In this document: in pieces, positions 53,413-62,907 of the stretch
Layout: every line of letters begins with the position of its first letter
Position numbering within the stretch: the stretch's first letter is position 1
Origin: Gammaproteobacteria bacterium
GTDB lineage: Bacteria > Pseudomonadota > Gammaproteobacteria > UBA11654
DNA: 64,000 bases
Direction of reading: 5' to 3'
NCBI GenBank assembly: GCA_018672815.1
Contig: JABHDX010000090.1
Location: 36,349-100,348, forward strand
Position numbers and translations under genes: made by a program
Notes under the pieces: generated by a model
Seen by the model: the letters and a program-made list of their open reading frames with translations, nothing else
The model's database searches: none
What the model was told of the DNA's origin: nothing

Positions 53413-55704
53413 ATGAAAGATAATAAAGGACCGCTTAATGGAATAAAGGTTTTAAGTATTGGTACTTCAATAGTGGGTCCTTGGGCTGCAACATTACTTG
53501 GGTATCTTGGAGCTGAAGTATTCAAAGTTGAGCCTCCTAAAGGTGAATTTTTGAGAATGCTCTACCCTCATCAAAATAAACTTGCTACCGCATACAGTTC
53601 TACCAATCTTAATCAAAAATCTGCTGGTCTTAATACCAAAGAAGAAGAAGGAATGAATGCTATGCTAGGGTTGGCACATAAAGCTGATATTCTGATTGAA
53701 AATTTTAGACCGGGCGTAGCAGACCGAATTGGTCTTGGTTTTGAAAAATTACACGAGTCCAATCCAAATTTGGTTTTTGGTTCTAGTTCTGGTTATGGTG
53801 ATGATGGACCTATGAAAAACTTAGCAGCTCTTGAACCACACCTGCAGGCTTTCAGTGGGATGAGCGGAGTAACAGGCTACCCAGGTGATGATGGACAGTT
53901 AATTAGATTCACTCATCTGGACCCTACTGGTGCAGTTTTCTTTTGTGGCCTACTGATGCTTGGATTGATAGAAAGAGAACGTTTTGGACATTCATGTTGG
54001 GTTAAGACATCTCATTTAGCTAATGCTATAGCAAATATGAATAATAAAATTTCTGAAGTTTTATTAGCAAATTCTCCAGGAGAACCATTGGGTAGTAGTT
54101 CTTCAACCTCTGCACCAAACCGTTGCTATCACTGTGAAGATAAACGATACATTGCAATTTCTTGTGATAATCAAACACAGTGGGAAGGCTTCTGTATTGC
54201 TGTAGGACTAGAGAATTTAACTGAAGATGTCAGATTTTTGACCAATGCAGAAAGGGTTAATAATCGTGATGAGTTAGATGAAATTCTAGAAACTCATTTT
54301 CTTGAAAAACCATCTAGATGGTGGTCTTTGAGACTCGACAAATATAAAGTACCCAATAGTTTTGATCTAAGTTTTGATGATCTTCAGTACCACCAACAAA
54401 TTATTGAAAATAATTTCTTGGTAGAAGTTGATGGTGAGCATACTGGACCATTCTATGTGGGAGGTCTACCTTGGGAATTTAGTGAGACCCCTGCTCAAAT
54501 AAACACATCAATTCCAGTTCCCGGCAAAGACACAGAAACTGCAATGAAAAAAGGTTTTGAGACTGACTCAACAAATACTAGATCACCAAATTCTGAATCC
54601 CCAGAGTATCCGTTAAAAGGAATTCGTGTGTTGGATGTCACTCAAGGTTACACAGGACCTTATCTCAGTTTTATGCTGGCTGAAGCTGGAGCAGAAGTGA
54701 CAAAAATTGAGCCCAAAGGTGGTGACTGGTCAAAAGAACTAAGCCCACAAACAAAGAAAGGGGTAAGTGCTCTATATCAATCTTTTAATAGAAATAAAAA
54801 GATCATTGAAATGGATATTCAATCCGAAGAGGGTTCAAAAGATTTTGAATCTCTTTTAAGTCAAACTGATATGCTCATAGAAGATTGGTCGAAAGATTCC
54901 ATTGAAGCCATCAAATATGACTATGAAAAAATAAAACTAAACAATTCAGACATAATTCACTATTCATTATCTTCATTTGGACATTATGGCCCAATGAAAA
55001 ATAAACCAGGTAGTGATCTAGTCATTCAGGCCATGTCAGGATACCTTAGAACATTAGGTGATGTGGGAGAAAAACCCATAAGAGTAGGAGCAGATGTAGT
55101 CTCGACATGCACTGCTGCTATGAGCCTAATTGCAATTCTTGCAGCACTTTATCATCGAATCCAAACCGGTGAAGGCCAAAAAGTTTCTGCCAGTATGCTT
55201 GGAACAATGATGACTCTAAAGACACTCCAGTGGTCAGGCTTCAGTGACCCAGATAGTTGGGATGGAAATTTTTGTAAAAATGAAACAGATGGTTCAAATT
55301 ATGGTCAAAGAACAAGTGATAAATCTATTTTTGCAACTCCCTCCCCTGCACTTACAGAAGATAAGTTTTATGAAATGATTAAAGAATTTGGTATGTATGA
55401 TGATTTTATGAAGGATGAAGTGTTAGTTCAGAACTGGTGGAACTCATTTGGAGTAGGAACAAAAGCAAGCCATGCCAGACCATTATGGGATAAATATTTA
55501 ACTCAGATGTCTTCCGATCAAGTACTAGAAATTTTTAATCGTTATGAAGTATGGGCAGTCGAATTTTCTAATATCGAAGAATTAATCAACCATCCACAAA
55601 TAGAGTTCCTAGGAATGTTTGATAAAAGTGGAGATGATACTTATCTCAGATCACCATGGAAAACGCCATGGGGTTTTCCAGAAATTGATCCCATTAAGTC
55701 TTAA
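53413..55704 (+). CDS. fused double CaiB/BaiF (type III) CoA-transferase
   Basis: 763-residue protein of two complete type III CoA-transferase domains (about 8-380 and 400-763). Each starts with the family signature (LNGIKVLSIGTSIVGP; LKGIRVLDVTQGYTGP) and each retains the catalytic aspartate, Asp170 in FTHLDPTG and Asp561 in RVGADVVST. Normally these are homodimers of one domain; here two are fused and diverged. It moves CoA between carboxylic acids and so activates the substrate without ATP. First gene of the five-gene operon to 60495. Confidence 0.88.
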   Translation: MKDNKGPLNGIKVLSIGTSIVGPWAATLLGYLGAEVFKVEPPKGEFLRMLYPHQNKLATAYSSTNLNQKSAGLNTKEEEGMNAMLGLAHKADILIENFRPGVADRIGLGFEKLHESNPNLVFGSSSGYGDDGPMKNLAALEPHLQAFSGMSGVTGYPGDDGQLIRFTHLDPTGAVFFCGLLMLGLIERERFGHSCWVKTSHLANAIANMNNKISEVLLANSPGEPLGSSSSTSAPNRCYHCEDKRYIAISCDNQTQWEGFCIAVGLENLTEDVRFLTNAERVNNRDELDEILETHFLEKPSRWWSLRLDKYKVPNSFDLSFDDLQYHQQIIENNFLVEVDGEHTGPFYVGGLPWEFSETPAQINTSIPVPGKDTETAMKKGFETDSTNTRSPNSESPEYPLKGIRVLDVTQGYTGPYLSFMLAEAGAEVTKIEPKGGDWSKELSPQTKKGVSALYQSFNRNKKIIEMDIQSEEGSKDFESLLSQTDMLIEDWSKDSIEAIKYDYEKIKLNNSDIIHYSLSSFGHYGPMKNKPGSDLVIQAMSGYLRTLGDVGEKPIRVGADVVSTCTAAMSLIAILAALYHRIQTGEGQKVSASMLGTMMTLKTLQWSGFSDPDSWDGNFCKNETDGSNYGQRTSDKSIFATPSPALTEDKFYEMIKEFGMYDDFMKDEVLVQNWWNSFGVGTKASHARPLWDKYLTQMSSDQVLEIFNRYEVWAVEFSNIEELINHPQIEFLGMFDKSGDDTYLRSPWKTPWGFPEIDPIKS

Positions 55705-55724
55705 AATATAAATATGGTGATAAT

Positions 55725-56507
55725 TTGAGAAAACATTACGCAGAGACAAGCTTGGGGCAAGTGCATTATTTGACTTGTGGCGAAGGTGAGCCTCTTCTAA
55801 TGTTGCATATGACACCTCAGTCTTCACTGCAATTTCTCCATACCTTTGAACAATTAAATACACTTGGATATCAAGTCATAGCTCCGGATACCCTAGGCTA
55901 TGGTATGTCAGACAAACCTGATGATCCTTTAACTATTGAAGAATATGCATCTGTCATACCAGAATTATTAGAGCAGATTAATGTAGATAAAGTCACAGTT
56001 CTAGGTCATCACACCGGAGCTTCTATTGCTTGTGAGTTTGCAAAATCTTGCCCGAATAAGGTTAAAAAAATTATTTTGCACGGCGTACCTCTTTACACTG
56101 AAGAAGAAAAAAATGAAAGAATGGATAACCTAAAAGCAGATTTATCACCAAAAAAAGATGGTACACACCTCTTGGATTATTGGAATTGGATACAAAGCAG
56201 AGTTGGCGATAGAGCTAGTTTAGAATCATGTCATATGTCTTTACTCCATGTATTTCTTGCAGGTGAAAATGAATGGTTTTGTCATCATGCTGCATTTGCA
56301 TATAATCTTGAACAAACTATATTAGAATTAGAACAACCTTGTTTAGTGATTACTAATACAGGAGATCCGCTGCATTATATTGTGCCTAGAGTAAAAAATT
56401 TAAGAGAAGACTTTAATTACAATGAAATAGAAGGTGGATCAGTATTTATAATAAGAGATAAACCTACACAATGGGTTGAATCCTTTATCGATTTTTTAAA
56501 ACAATAA
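55725..56507 (+). CDS. alpha/beta hydrolase with GHHTG elbow
   Basis: 260-residue hydrolase: LLMLHMTPQSS oxyanion segment, APDTLGYGMSD, and an elbow G-H-H-T-G (94-98) with His96 where the nucleophile is expected. It shares these blocks and a G-x-H-L-x-x-x-W segment with domain 1 of the tandem hydrolase at 12508-14178, so the two form one subfamily. The start is TTG at 55725. Set between the CoA-transferase and acyl-CoA dehydrogenase genes. Reaction unknown. Confidence 0.78.
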   Translation: MRKHYAETSLGQVHYLTCGEGEPLLMLHMTPQSSLQFLHTFEQLNTLGYQVIAPDTLGYGMSDKPDDPLTIEEYASVIPELLEQINVDKVTVLGHHTGASIACEFAKSCPNKVKKIILHGVPLYTEEEKNERMDNLKADLSPKKDGTHLLDYWNWIQSRVGDRASLESCHMSLLHVFLAGENEWFCHHAAFAYNLEQTILELEQPCLVITNTGDPLHYIVPRVKNLREDFNYNEIEGGSVFIIRDKPTQWVESFIDFLKQ

Positions 56508-56549
56508 TTTTCAATATAGAATTCAATACAAGATAAGAGAGACGAGATA

Positions 56550-57692
56550 ATGCAATACAAATTACCAGATGAAACTTTAATGCTACAAGATACGGTAAAA
56601 CGCTTTGTTGATAAAGAATTAATTCCACTGGAAACACAGTTACCGGAAAGACCTAATTCATATGAATTGCCTCAAGAACTACACTTGGATTTAACTGGAA
56701 AAATCCATGAAATGGGGCTGACTGCAAGAGAGACTCCAGAAGATGCAGGTGGAGCAGGACTCGGGCCTCTCGACAATTGTATAATCACTGAACAAGTCCA
56801 TAGATCAACAGCAGGATGTGGTGTTTTCTCAGCTACTTTTGCATCGATGCTTTATGAATTAGGAACGGAAGAGCAAAAAAATAAATACATGGTCCCTTCA
56901 GTTAAAGGAGAGTTTCATGGAAGCAGTGCCTTTAGTGAACCAGTTGCAGGTGGAGATATGGCTGGTATTCAAACAACCATTGAAGAGAAAGATGGGGGAT
57001 GGGTAATCAATGGCAATAAATGCTGGATCTTTAAAGCTAACACAGCAAGATTTATACTCGTTTTAACTAGATTGAAAGGCACAAAACGACATGATGGAAT
57101 GCAATGGGTCATCGTTGATGCTGATACTCCTGGCTTTAAGGTAGGTAGAGAACAAAAAATGATTCATGGTCAAAACACTTATGAGCTTTTCTTTGATAAT
57201 TGCTGGGTTAATAAAGATCAACTTTTAGGTAAACCTGGAGAAGCTTGGAGTTCTGGCACAGACTATCTCTTTTCAGGAAGAATTCAAATTGCAGCAAGAG
57301 CAATGGGTATTGCAGATCGTTGCCTTGAAATGGCAATTGACTATGCAAAAATAAGACATACCTTCGGAAAACCTCTGTCTTCAAGGCAAGCAATTCAGTG
57401 GATGATAGCCGACTCAGCGATTGAATTACATACGTGTAGATTAATGGTCTATGATGCTGCCTTAAGAGCACAAGAAGGTGAAAAAGTCTTTATACAAACA
57501 GCAATGGCTAAAATCTATGCAACAGAAATGGTCGCTAAAATTGTCGATCGCGCCATGCAAATTCATGGTGCTGCTGGATTATCTGATGAAACAATATTAG
57601 AGCGTTGCTATCGAGATATAAGACCTATGAGAATATATGAAGGTACTTCTGAAGCTATGAGAAGTATGATTGCTAAAGACTTATTACGTTAA
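56550..57692 (+). CDS. acyl-CoA dehydrogenase
   Basis: 380-residue flavoprotein performing alpha,beta-dehydrogenation of an acyl-CoA. Seen: SAFSEPVAGGDMAGIQTT, the mid-domain WVINGNKCWIFKA, HTFGKPLSSRQAIQWMIAD, QIHGAAGLSDE, and the catalytic glutamate Glu364 in IYEGTSEAMR. Its electron acceptor ETF is not in the window. It likely acts on the ester made by the upstream CoA-transferase. Confidence 0.92.
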   Translation: MQYKLPDETLMLQDTVKRFVDKELIPLETQLPERPNSYELPQELHLDLTGKIHEMGLTARETPEDAGGAGLGPLDNCIITEQVHRSTAGCGVFSATFASMLYELGTEEQKNKYMVPSVKGEFHGSSAFSEPVAGGDMAGIQTTIEEKDGGWVINGNKCWIFKANTARFILVLTRLKGTKRHDGMQWVIVDADTPGFKVGREQKMIHGQNTYELFFDNCWVNKDQLLGKPGEAWSSGTDYLFSGRIQIAARAMGIADRCLEMAIDYAKIRHTFGKPLSSRQAIQWMIADSAIELHTCRLMVYDAALRAQEGEKVFIQTAMAKIYATEMVAKIVDRAMQIHGAAGLSDETILERCYRDIRPMRIYEGTSEAMRSMIAKDLLR

Positions 57693-57707
57693 TCAAAGGA
57701 AAGATAT

Positions 57708-59027
57708 ATGCTGCCTTTTAAAATACGATTTGGTTGGGGTATTGGAACATTAACTGTTTCTTTAATGTTCCAAGCAACTGGATTACTTCTGCTTCTTTAT
57801 TTAACTGATTTTGTTAAGCTCGATGCTACAACCGCTGGACTGCTTATCGGATTGTCTAAAATTTATGATGCCTTAACGGATCCCATTATGGGGAGAATCA
57901 GTGATCGAACTAAGAGTCCTTGGGGTAAAAGAAGGCCTTATGTTTTTCTTGGTACGCTTATGTGTGCTGGATCTTTTATTTTGCTTTTTAACTTAGCAGC
58001 ATTTTCTGATTCCCCTAATATTGTAATGATTACATTATTTGCACTCATCCTTAATGCAACTGGTTATACTGTTTTCAATGTGCCCTACTTGGCAATGCCA
58101 TCAGAAATAACAACGGACTATAATGCTAGAACAGATTTGATGTCCTATCGTGTTATGGCAGTGGCTGCTGGACAACTGGGAGGATCTGCTCTAGGTCCAG
58201 CTTTAGTTGTTTATTTTGGAAGTGGTGTCACTGGACATACTGGGATGGCAAACTCATTGGCAATCATTATGATTTTTGCAGGAATGATTTGTTTCCAATT
58301 AACTAAAAGTGCTTCGTATACAAAAACAACTGCAATTCAACAAAATACCTCTTCTTTTTTTAAACAATTTAAAACTGCATTTCAAATCAAACCGTTTGCA
58401 ATATTATTAGGTATCAAAGTTACTCAACTGACCGGTTTCGCTATTTTTCTAGGCTCACTCCCCTACCTTTTTACAAGAGTTATGGGGCTCTCTCTTAGTT
58501 ATATTGGCTTCTATTTTCTCATCCAAGGAAGTGTGATGTTTATCTCTCAACCTATTTGGGTTCGTGTTGTTTCTAGAATTGGTAAGAAAAATGCATATTA
58601 TCTTGCTTCATTATTATGGGGTCTAGGAGCATTATCTTGGATACTAGCAGGTGAAGGCGAAACTAATATTGAGATTATAGCGAGGGGTATATTTTTAGGT
58701 ACTGGAGCTGGTGGTTTATTATTGGTAGGACAATCAATGCTGCCTGACACCATGCAATACGATTTTCAAAATAGCGGTCAACGCAGAGAAGGTATTTTAG
58801 CTGGAGTATACACAACAGTTGAAAAACTTTCATTTGCTATAGGTCCTTCTATTTTAGGGTTGATACTAGGTTCTTCTGGCTATAATGCCAGTGAAATAAC
58901 ACAATCTGATAATGTAATTAGCATGATATATTTTTCAGCTGCAGGCTTTCCTGTCATAACATTAATTATTAGTTGTCTCTTAATGTTTCTCTATAATGTG
59001 GATCAAGATACATTGAAAGAGAATTAA
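57708..59027 (+). CDS. MelB-type (GPH family) cation symporter
   Basis: 439-residue permease with about 12 membrane segments. The glycoside-pentoside-hexuronide:cation signature is present as YDALTDPIMGRISDRTKSPWGKRRP (written here as two overlapping parts: DALTDPIMGRISDR and SPWGKRRPYVF). Members carry sugars, but many in marine bacteria lie in organic-acid clusters, so the substrate is open. It lies 15 nt after the acyl-CoA dehydrogenase gene. Confidence 0.88.
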   Translation: MLPFKIRFGWGIGTLTVSLMFQATGLLLLLYLTDFVKLDATTAGLLIGLSKIYDALTDPIMGRISDRTKSPWGKRRPYVFLGTLMCAGSFILLFNLAAFSDSPNIVMITLFALILNATGYTVFNVPYLAMPSEITTDYNARTDLMSYRVMAVAAGQLGGSALGPALVVYFGSGVTGHTGMANSLAIIMIFAGMICFQLTKSASYTKTTAIQQNTSSFFKQFKTAFQIKPFAILLGIKVTQLTGFAIFLGSLPYLFTRVMGLSLSYIGFYFLIQGSVMFISQPIWVRVVSRIGKKNAYYLASLLWGLGALSWILAGEGETNIEIIARGIFLGTGAGGLLLVGQSMLPDTMQYDFQNSGQRREGILAGVYTTVEKLSFAIGPSILGLILGSSGYNASEITQSDNVISMIYFSAAGFPVITLIISCLLMFLYNVDQDTLKEN

Positions 59028-59055
59028 TAGATAATATTTAGCCCAAAGGAATCCA

Positions 59056-60495
59056 ATGAAAACATGTGATAAATTAATGAGAGGAATAGTAATCTCTATG
59101 GATGAAAACCGTCGAGTATTTATGGACGGTTATGTAGCAATTAATAATGGCAAAATAGAATCTGTAGGAGCTTACAGCGAATGCATCTATCAATCTGATA
59201 CTAACTTAGGAGGGGAAAATTTTGTTATTCTACCTGGTCTAGTCAATGTGCATTCTCATCTGATTCAAGGATGCATGAGAGGAATGGCGGAAGGCACCAC
59301 TTTTGAGGAACGTCTGTTTGGATTCTATTATCCAATGACGGGTGCTTGCGATGAAGAAAGATCTTACGATGCAGCGATGCCCTCTATCATGGATTTAGCC
59401 TTAAGAGGAGTAACAACTACTGCCGATGATCATTTTACCCATTTGCATAAAAAATCCATTGATGGAGTTTTAGCGGCGGTTAATGATTCTGGTATTCGGT
59501 GTCGAATGGCTAGATTAACAATCAATGATAAAGATGCAGTTCCTGAAGGATTTGGGGAAACACTTGATGCAGGTATAGCTGAAACAGAGAGAGTTAAGTC
59601 AAAATGGGAAAATGAAAAAATCTCAGTGACAGCTTCCACTATCGGTATTACCTACTGTGAACCTGATCAGTTAATAGAGTTATGGAAATGGACTGATGAA
59701 AATGATCGACAGTTTGATATTCATGCTCCTGCAGTGTTTGATCAGAAATATCTAGCAGCAAGAAGAGGTTGGGAAGGTGGGTCTTTTGAGTGGTTGGACC
59801 ATGTTGGAATACTCGGTCCCAATCTAATTGCAGCACATGCTCAAAACTTAAGACCTGGGGAAGAAAAGCTAATAGCTAATGCAGGTGCCTCGATTGCTTT
59901 AGTTCCTGACATGGAACAAGTGTTAGGCCTGGTGAATTTCAATGCTAGACCATTTTTAGATTCTAATATAACTTGCGGTATCGGTCTTGATGGAGCTGTT
60001 GTAGCTTATGGGCATAATATTTGGACCGCAATGCGAGGTTATCTAACTGCTCAAAGAATGGGTGATCAGCATAGATTAATGATGTCTGAGACGGACATTA
60101 AGTGGACTGGAGAGGAAATACTCTATGGCAGTGCTGAACAAGCTCTAGAACTGGCTACTATTGATGGTGCTAAAGCTCTGATGATGGATGATCAAATAGG
60201 CTCAATTGAAGCTGGAAAAGAAGCTGACCTTGTTTTAATCGACCGTACAGAAGAAAGTCATCTCACCCCTATGGGCTCATTAATTGCTAGTTTAGTTTAT
60301 GGCAATGGTCCAAATCAAAATGCAATAGAAGCGGTTATGGTTCATGGGGAAGTCATAGTAAAAAAAGGACAACACCAATCTTTAAATCACCAAAGAATAG
60401 TTGAGAAATCAGACCAAGTACAAGAAATACTTCTAGACGAAACCAATGCAAGACAGTATCTAAGAAAGAGAAGTCGTTTTACTTGGATTGACTAA
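59056..60495 (+). CDS. amidohydrolase, TRZ/ATZ (cytosine deaminase-like) family
   Basis: 479-residue metal-dependent hydrolase. Seen: the metal pair His66/His68 in VNVHSHLIQG, then FDIHAP and AAHAQNL histidines and the aspartate in GIGLDGAVV, and a late EAGKEADLVLID. Members deaminate or dechlorinate N-heterocycles or cyclic ureas. Last gene of the operator-8 operon; AAGGAATCC precedes the ATG. It ends 5 nt from the convergent racemase-like gene. Confidence 0.87.
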   Translation: MKTCDKLMRGIVISMDENRRVFMDGYVAINNGKIESVGAYSECIYQSDTNLGGENFVILPGLVNVHSHLIQGCMRGMAEGTTFEERLFGFYYPMTGACDEERSYDAAMPSIMDLALRGVTTTADDHFTHLHKKSIDGVLAAVNDSGIRCRMARLTINDKDAVPEGFGETLDAGIAETERVKSKWENEKISVTASTIGITYCEPDQLIELWKWTDENDRQFDIHAPAVFDQKYLAARRGWEGGSFEWLDHVGILGPNLIAAHAQNLRPGEEKLIANAGASIALVPDMEQVLGLVNFNARPFLDSNITCGIGLDGAVVAYGHNIWTAMRGYLTAQRMGDQHRLMMSETDIKWTGEEILYGSAEQALELATIDGAKALMMDDQIGSIEAGKEADLVLIDRTEESHLTPMGSLIASLVYGNGPNQNAIEAVMVHGEVIVKKGQHQSLNHQRIVEKSDQVQEILLDETNARQYLRKRSRFTWID

Positions 60496-60500
60496 GATAA

Positions 60501-61163
60501 TTAACTGTCTAACAACCTTTTCAGTCCTAATACAGATGAGTCAGGTGTTGTAAGAACTTTCAACTCAGGATTTTCTGCTTTGATACTTGGCAATGCAGAA
60601 GCCATAGAAAATTGACCCAAAATAATTGTGCTGTCATCTTTCTGATTCAATGCAATACTTGAAATCAATTTGTTGTGCTTATCTAATAAACCACTTTGTA
60701 GTAAATTTAGAGCTTCTTTTACGTAAAGTCCTTCAACCTCTATTTCAATATTAGACTCTTTCATCATAGTTTTTATTTCTTTAGTCAATAAATCTAATGA
60801 AGGTAAGAATGTGACCAATAACTTTATTTTTTGCTTCAATTGTATGGCCTCATAAAATGCGGCTTCATTGGGTCTAAAAATTGGAATATTATATTGTTCT
60901 TTTACTAGGTTGATTTCATCGCCAAATGCAGAGCAAGTATATAAAATGGCATCAGTATTCTCAGTCACAGCTATTTTTGCTAACTCACTAATTCTTTGAC
61001 TAATTGTATGTTCATTTTGACCAAGATTACGATCTATTGACAAAGATAGATCAGAATAATTACTTAAAACTGCATCAGGCCAAAGATGTTGAAAAGATTT
61101 CCAAATAGGTTCTTTAGATTCTTCTAATGCATGAATAAGAGCTATTTTTTTGGCACCCTTCAT
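60501..61163 (-). CDS. Asp/Glu racemase-superfamily protein, one catalytic Cys
   Basis: 220-residue protein with the first active-site cysteine in LYTCSAFGDE (Cys77). At the second site, where racemases have L-G-C, the sequence is LGQFSMA with Gln184. With one cysteine it cannot be a normal two-base racemase; arylmalonate decarboxylase and maleate-isomerase-like variants are other members with altered cysteines. It lies 4 nt from the CocE gene. Reaction unknown. Confidence 0.78.
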   Translation of the reverse strand: MKGAKKIALIHALEESKEPIWKSFQHLWPDAVLSNYSDLSLSIDRNLGQNEHTISQRISELAKIAVTENTDAILYTCSAFGDEINLVKEQYNIPIFRPNEAAFYEAIQLKQKIKLLVTFLPSLDLLTKEIKTMMKESNIEIEVEGLYVKEALNLLQSGLLDKHNKLISSIALNQKDDSTIILGQFSMASALPSIKAENPELKVLTTPDSSVLGLKRLLDS

Positions 61164-61167
61164 TTGT

Positions 61168-62904
61168 TCACTTCTGAGGAATAATAGGTACTAAAAGATA
61201 AGGAGCCTGATCTGGATTAAATTGAATTGTTGTTTTCCCATCAAAAGTAGCATTTCTGTCTATTGGATCATTATGCAGAAAGGGTCCGCATCCAGTGAGT
61301 TGATTTTTAAAATTAGATAAAGTTTGATTCTCAGCTAAAGGATATTCATAGTCTTTACCTTGTATGGATAAAACTAAATAATAATTTTCTGGTATTACTA
61401 TAGATGTTGGCCATATTTCGATATCCATCTCTACAGTTTCATTCGGCTCCAAAGGCCATGATTCATCGTGTGTATGAAAAGGTCTCCAAGGTTTAGACTC
61501 CACTCGATCTAATTTTCGATGGGAAGCTCTAAGCCAGCCTTGTGCAATAGGAGTATTAGGGTCCACAGCCCCCTGGTAAACAATTTCATTATCTGTAGGC
61601 CCAAATAAACGAAGCACTACAAAGATATCAGCATCGTTAGTTGAAGAAGAGACAAATATTTTTAGTGCCAGTGGTCCTGTAATCTCAGTTTCTTTTTTGA
61701 ATGGTTCTGAACGAAAATCAATCCCTTCTCCCATTGCATTGAAAACTAAACTATTTGACTCTTTTTCTTCATATTCTGCTGATATTTTTTTATCTGAACT
61801 TAAATATAATTTCTTCCACTGAGTTCTTTCAATGGGCCACTGCTCTTCATTTCTTTGCTGAAAACCATTCAAATGCCTAACCTGTAATTGAACTTTTGGT
61901 TGATTAACCCAATCATTATTCTCGCCTTTAAGAAAATGACCAAAAAATCTTTTTTGTAATTTAACCCCATAGTCAGTATAAAATTCAGTCCAATGCTCTA
62001 ACCCATGAATTTCAAGCCATTTCTGATTGGATGCTGCTCTTAAATAACCTTCAGTATTTCCTCTTAAATGAAGTCCTTGCCCACCCCAATTGGCTGCTGA
62101 CAAAAGAGGAACTTTGATATTCTCCCAAACTGCTGATCGCTCATGATGATAATCATCTTCCAATGGATGATCTCTAATTTCATCACCAAACTGACATCTA
62201 TTTAAAATCAATTCTTCTTCTGTTAGTGTTTCATTTCCACAAATTAATTCGCCAGTTAACTCGTTTCTAGGTCCATTTTCACCTAAGCCATATTGAACTG
62301 TTTTTACTTGCATATCGAACCAATTAGCCCAAAAAGTACTCAAAATACCACCGTGGTGTGTCATGTCTCTGTACCAGTCGCTTGCCCCTTCCCAAATACA
62401 AATCGCCTCTAAATACTTAGGCTGTTTTGAAGCCACCAGCCATTGATTGATACCAAAATAGGAAACACCATTTAGACCTACTTTTCCATTACTCCATTCC
62501 TGTTCGCCTGCCCATTCAATGCAATTGGAGAAATCCAATGTTTCTCTAGGTGAAAAGTGATCAACATAGCCTGGAGAACAACCACAGCCCCTAGAATCAA
62601 CTCTGATACAAATATAACCATCAGGTACCCATTTCTCGGGATCCACAACTTCCCAGTTTTGATACTTATTGGTTGAACCATGAGTGACATCAGGATGTTT
62701 CTCTGCCATTCTATCCCAAGCACTAGGATAACCTTGCTGAAAAGGAAGGCCTTTTGCATAAGGGCCATAAGTCATTAAGACAGGATATTGTCCAGTTCCG
62801 ATAGGTCTAAAAATATCTGCTCGTAATATTAAACCATCGTCCATCTTAATTGGATGATTCCATTCAATTTGCATACCATCTCTTATTTCTGATTTCTGCT
62901 TCAT
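61168..62904 (-). CDS. CocE/NonD family hydrolase
   Basis: 578-residue serine hydrolase of the X-Pro dipeptidyl-peptidase (S15) class. Seen: VMLTYGPYAKG-like start (PVLMTYGPYAKG), RVDSRGCGCSPG, the nucleophile elbow GLNGVSYFGINQW, a His in IHGLEHWTEFY, and a C-terminal jelly-roll domain (about 350-578) with GPLALKIFVSSSTNDADIFV. Substrates in the family are esters or acyl-amino compounds. No signal peptide. Confidence 0.88.
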   Translation of the reverse strand: MKQKSEIRDGMQIEWNHPIKMDDGLILRADIFRPIGTGQYPVLMTYGPYAKGLPFQQGYPSAWDRMAEKHPDVTHGSTNKYQNWEVVDPEKWVPDGYICIRVDSRGCGCSPGYVDHFSPRETLDFSNCIEWAGEQEWSNGKVGLNGVSYFGINQWLVASKQPKYLEAICIWEGASDWYRDMTHHGGILSTFWANWFDMQVKTVQYGLGENGPRNELTGELICGNETLTEEELILNRCQFGDEIRDHPLEDDYHHERSAVWENIKVPLLSAANWGGQGLHLRGNTEGYLRAASNQKWLEIHGLEHWTEFYTDYGVKLQKRFFGHFLKGENNDWVNQPKVQLQVRHLNGFQQRNEEQWPIERTQWKKLYLSSDKKISAEYEEKESNSLVFNAMGEGIDFRSEPFKKETEITGPLALKIFVSSSTNDADIFVVLRLFGPTDNEIVYQGAVDPNTPIAQGWLRASHRKLDRVESKPWRPFHTHDESWPLEPNETVEMDIEIWPTSIVIPENYYLVLSIQGKDYEYPLAENQTLSNFKNQLTGCGPFLHNDPIDRNATFDGKTTIQFNPDQAPYLLVPIIPQK

Positions 62905-62907
62905 TTA

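Noticed and set aside
59064..59082. Possible ninth operator half-site (TGATAAATTA) near the amidohydrolase start
   Set aside because: It lies inside the coding sequence, has only one arm, and encodes the conserved-looking N-terminus.
26405..60495. Catabolic island as a mobile element or genomic island by transfer
   Set aside because: Base composition and codon use look like the flanks, and there are no transposases, integrases or terminal repeats.
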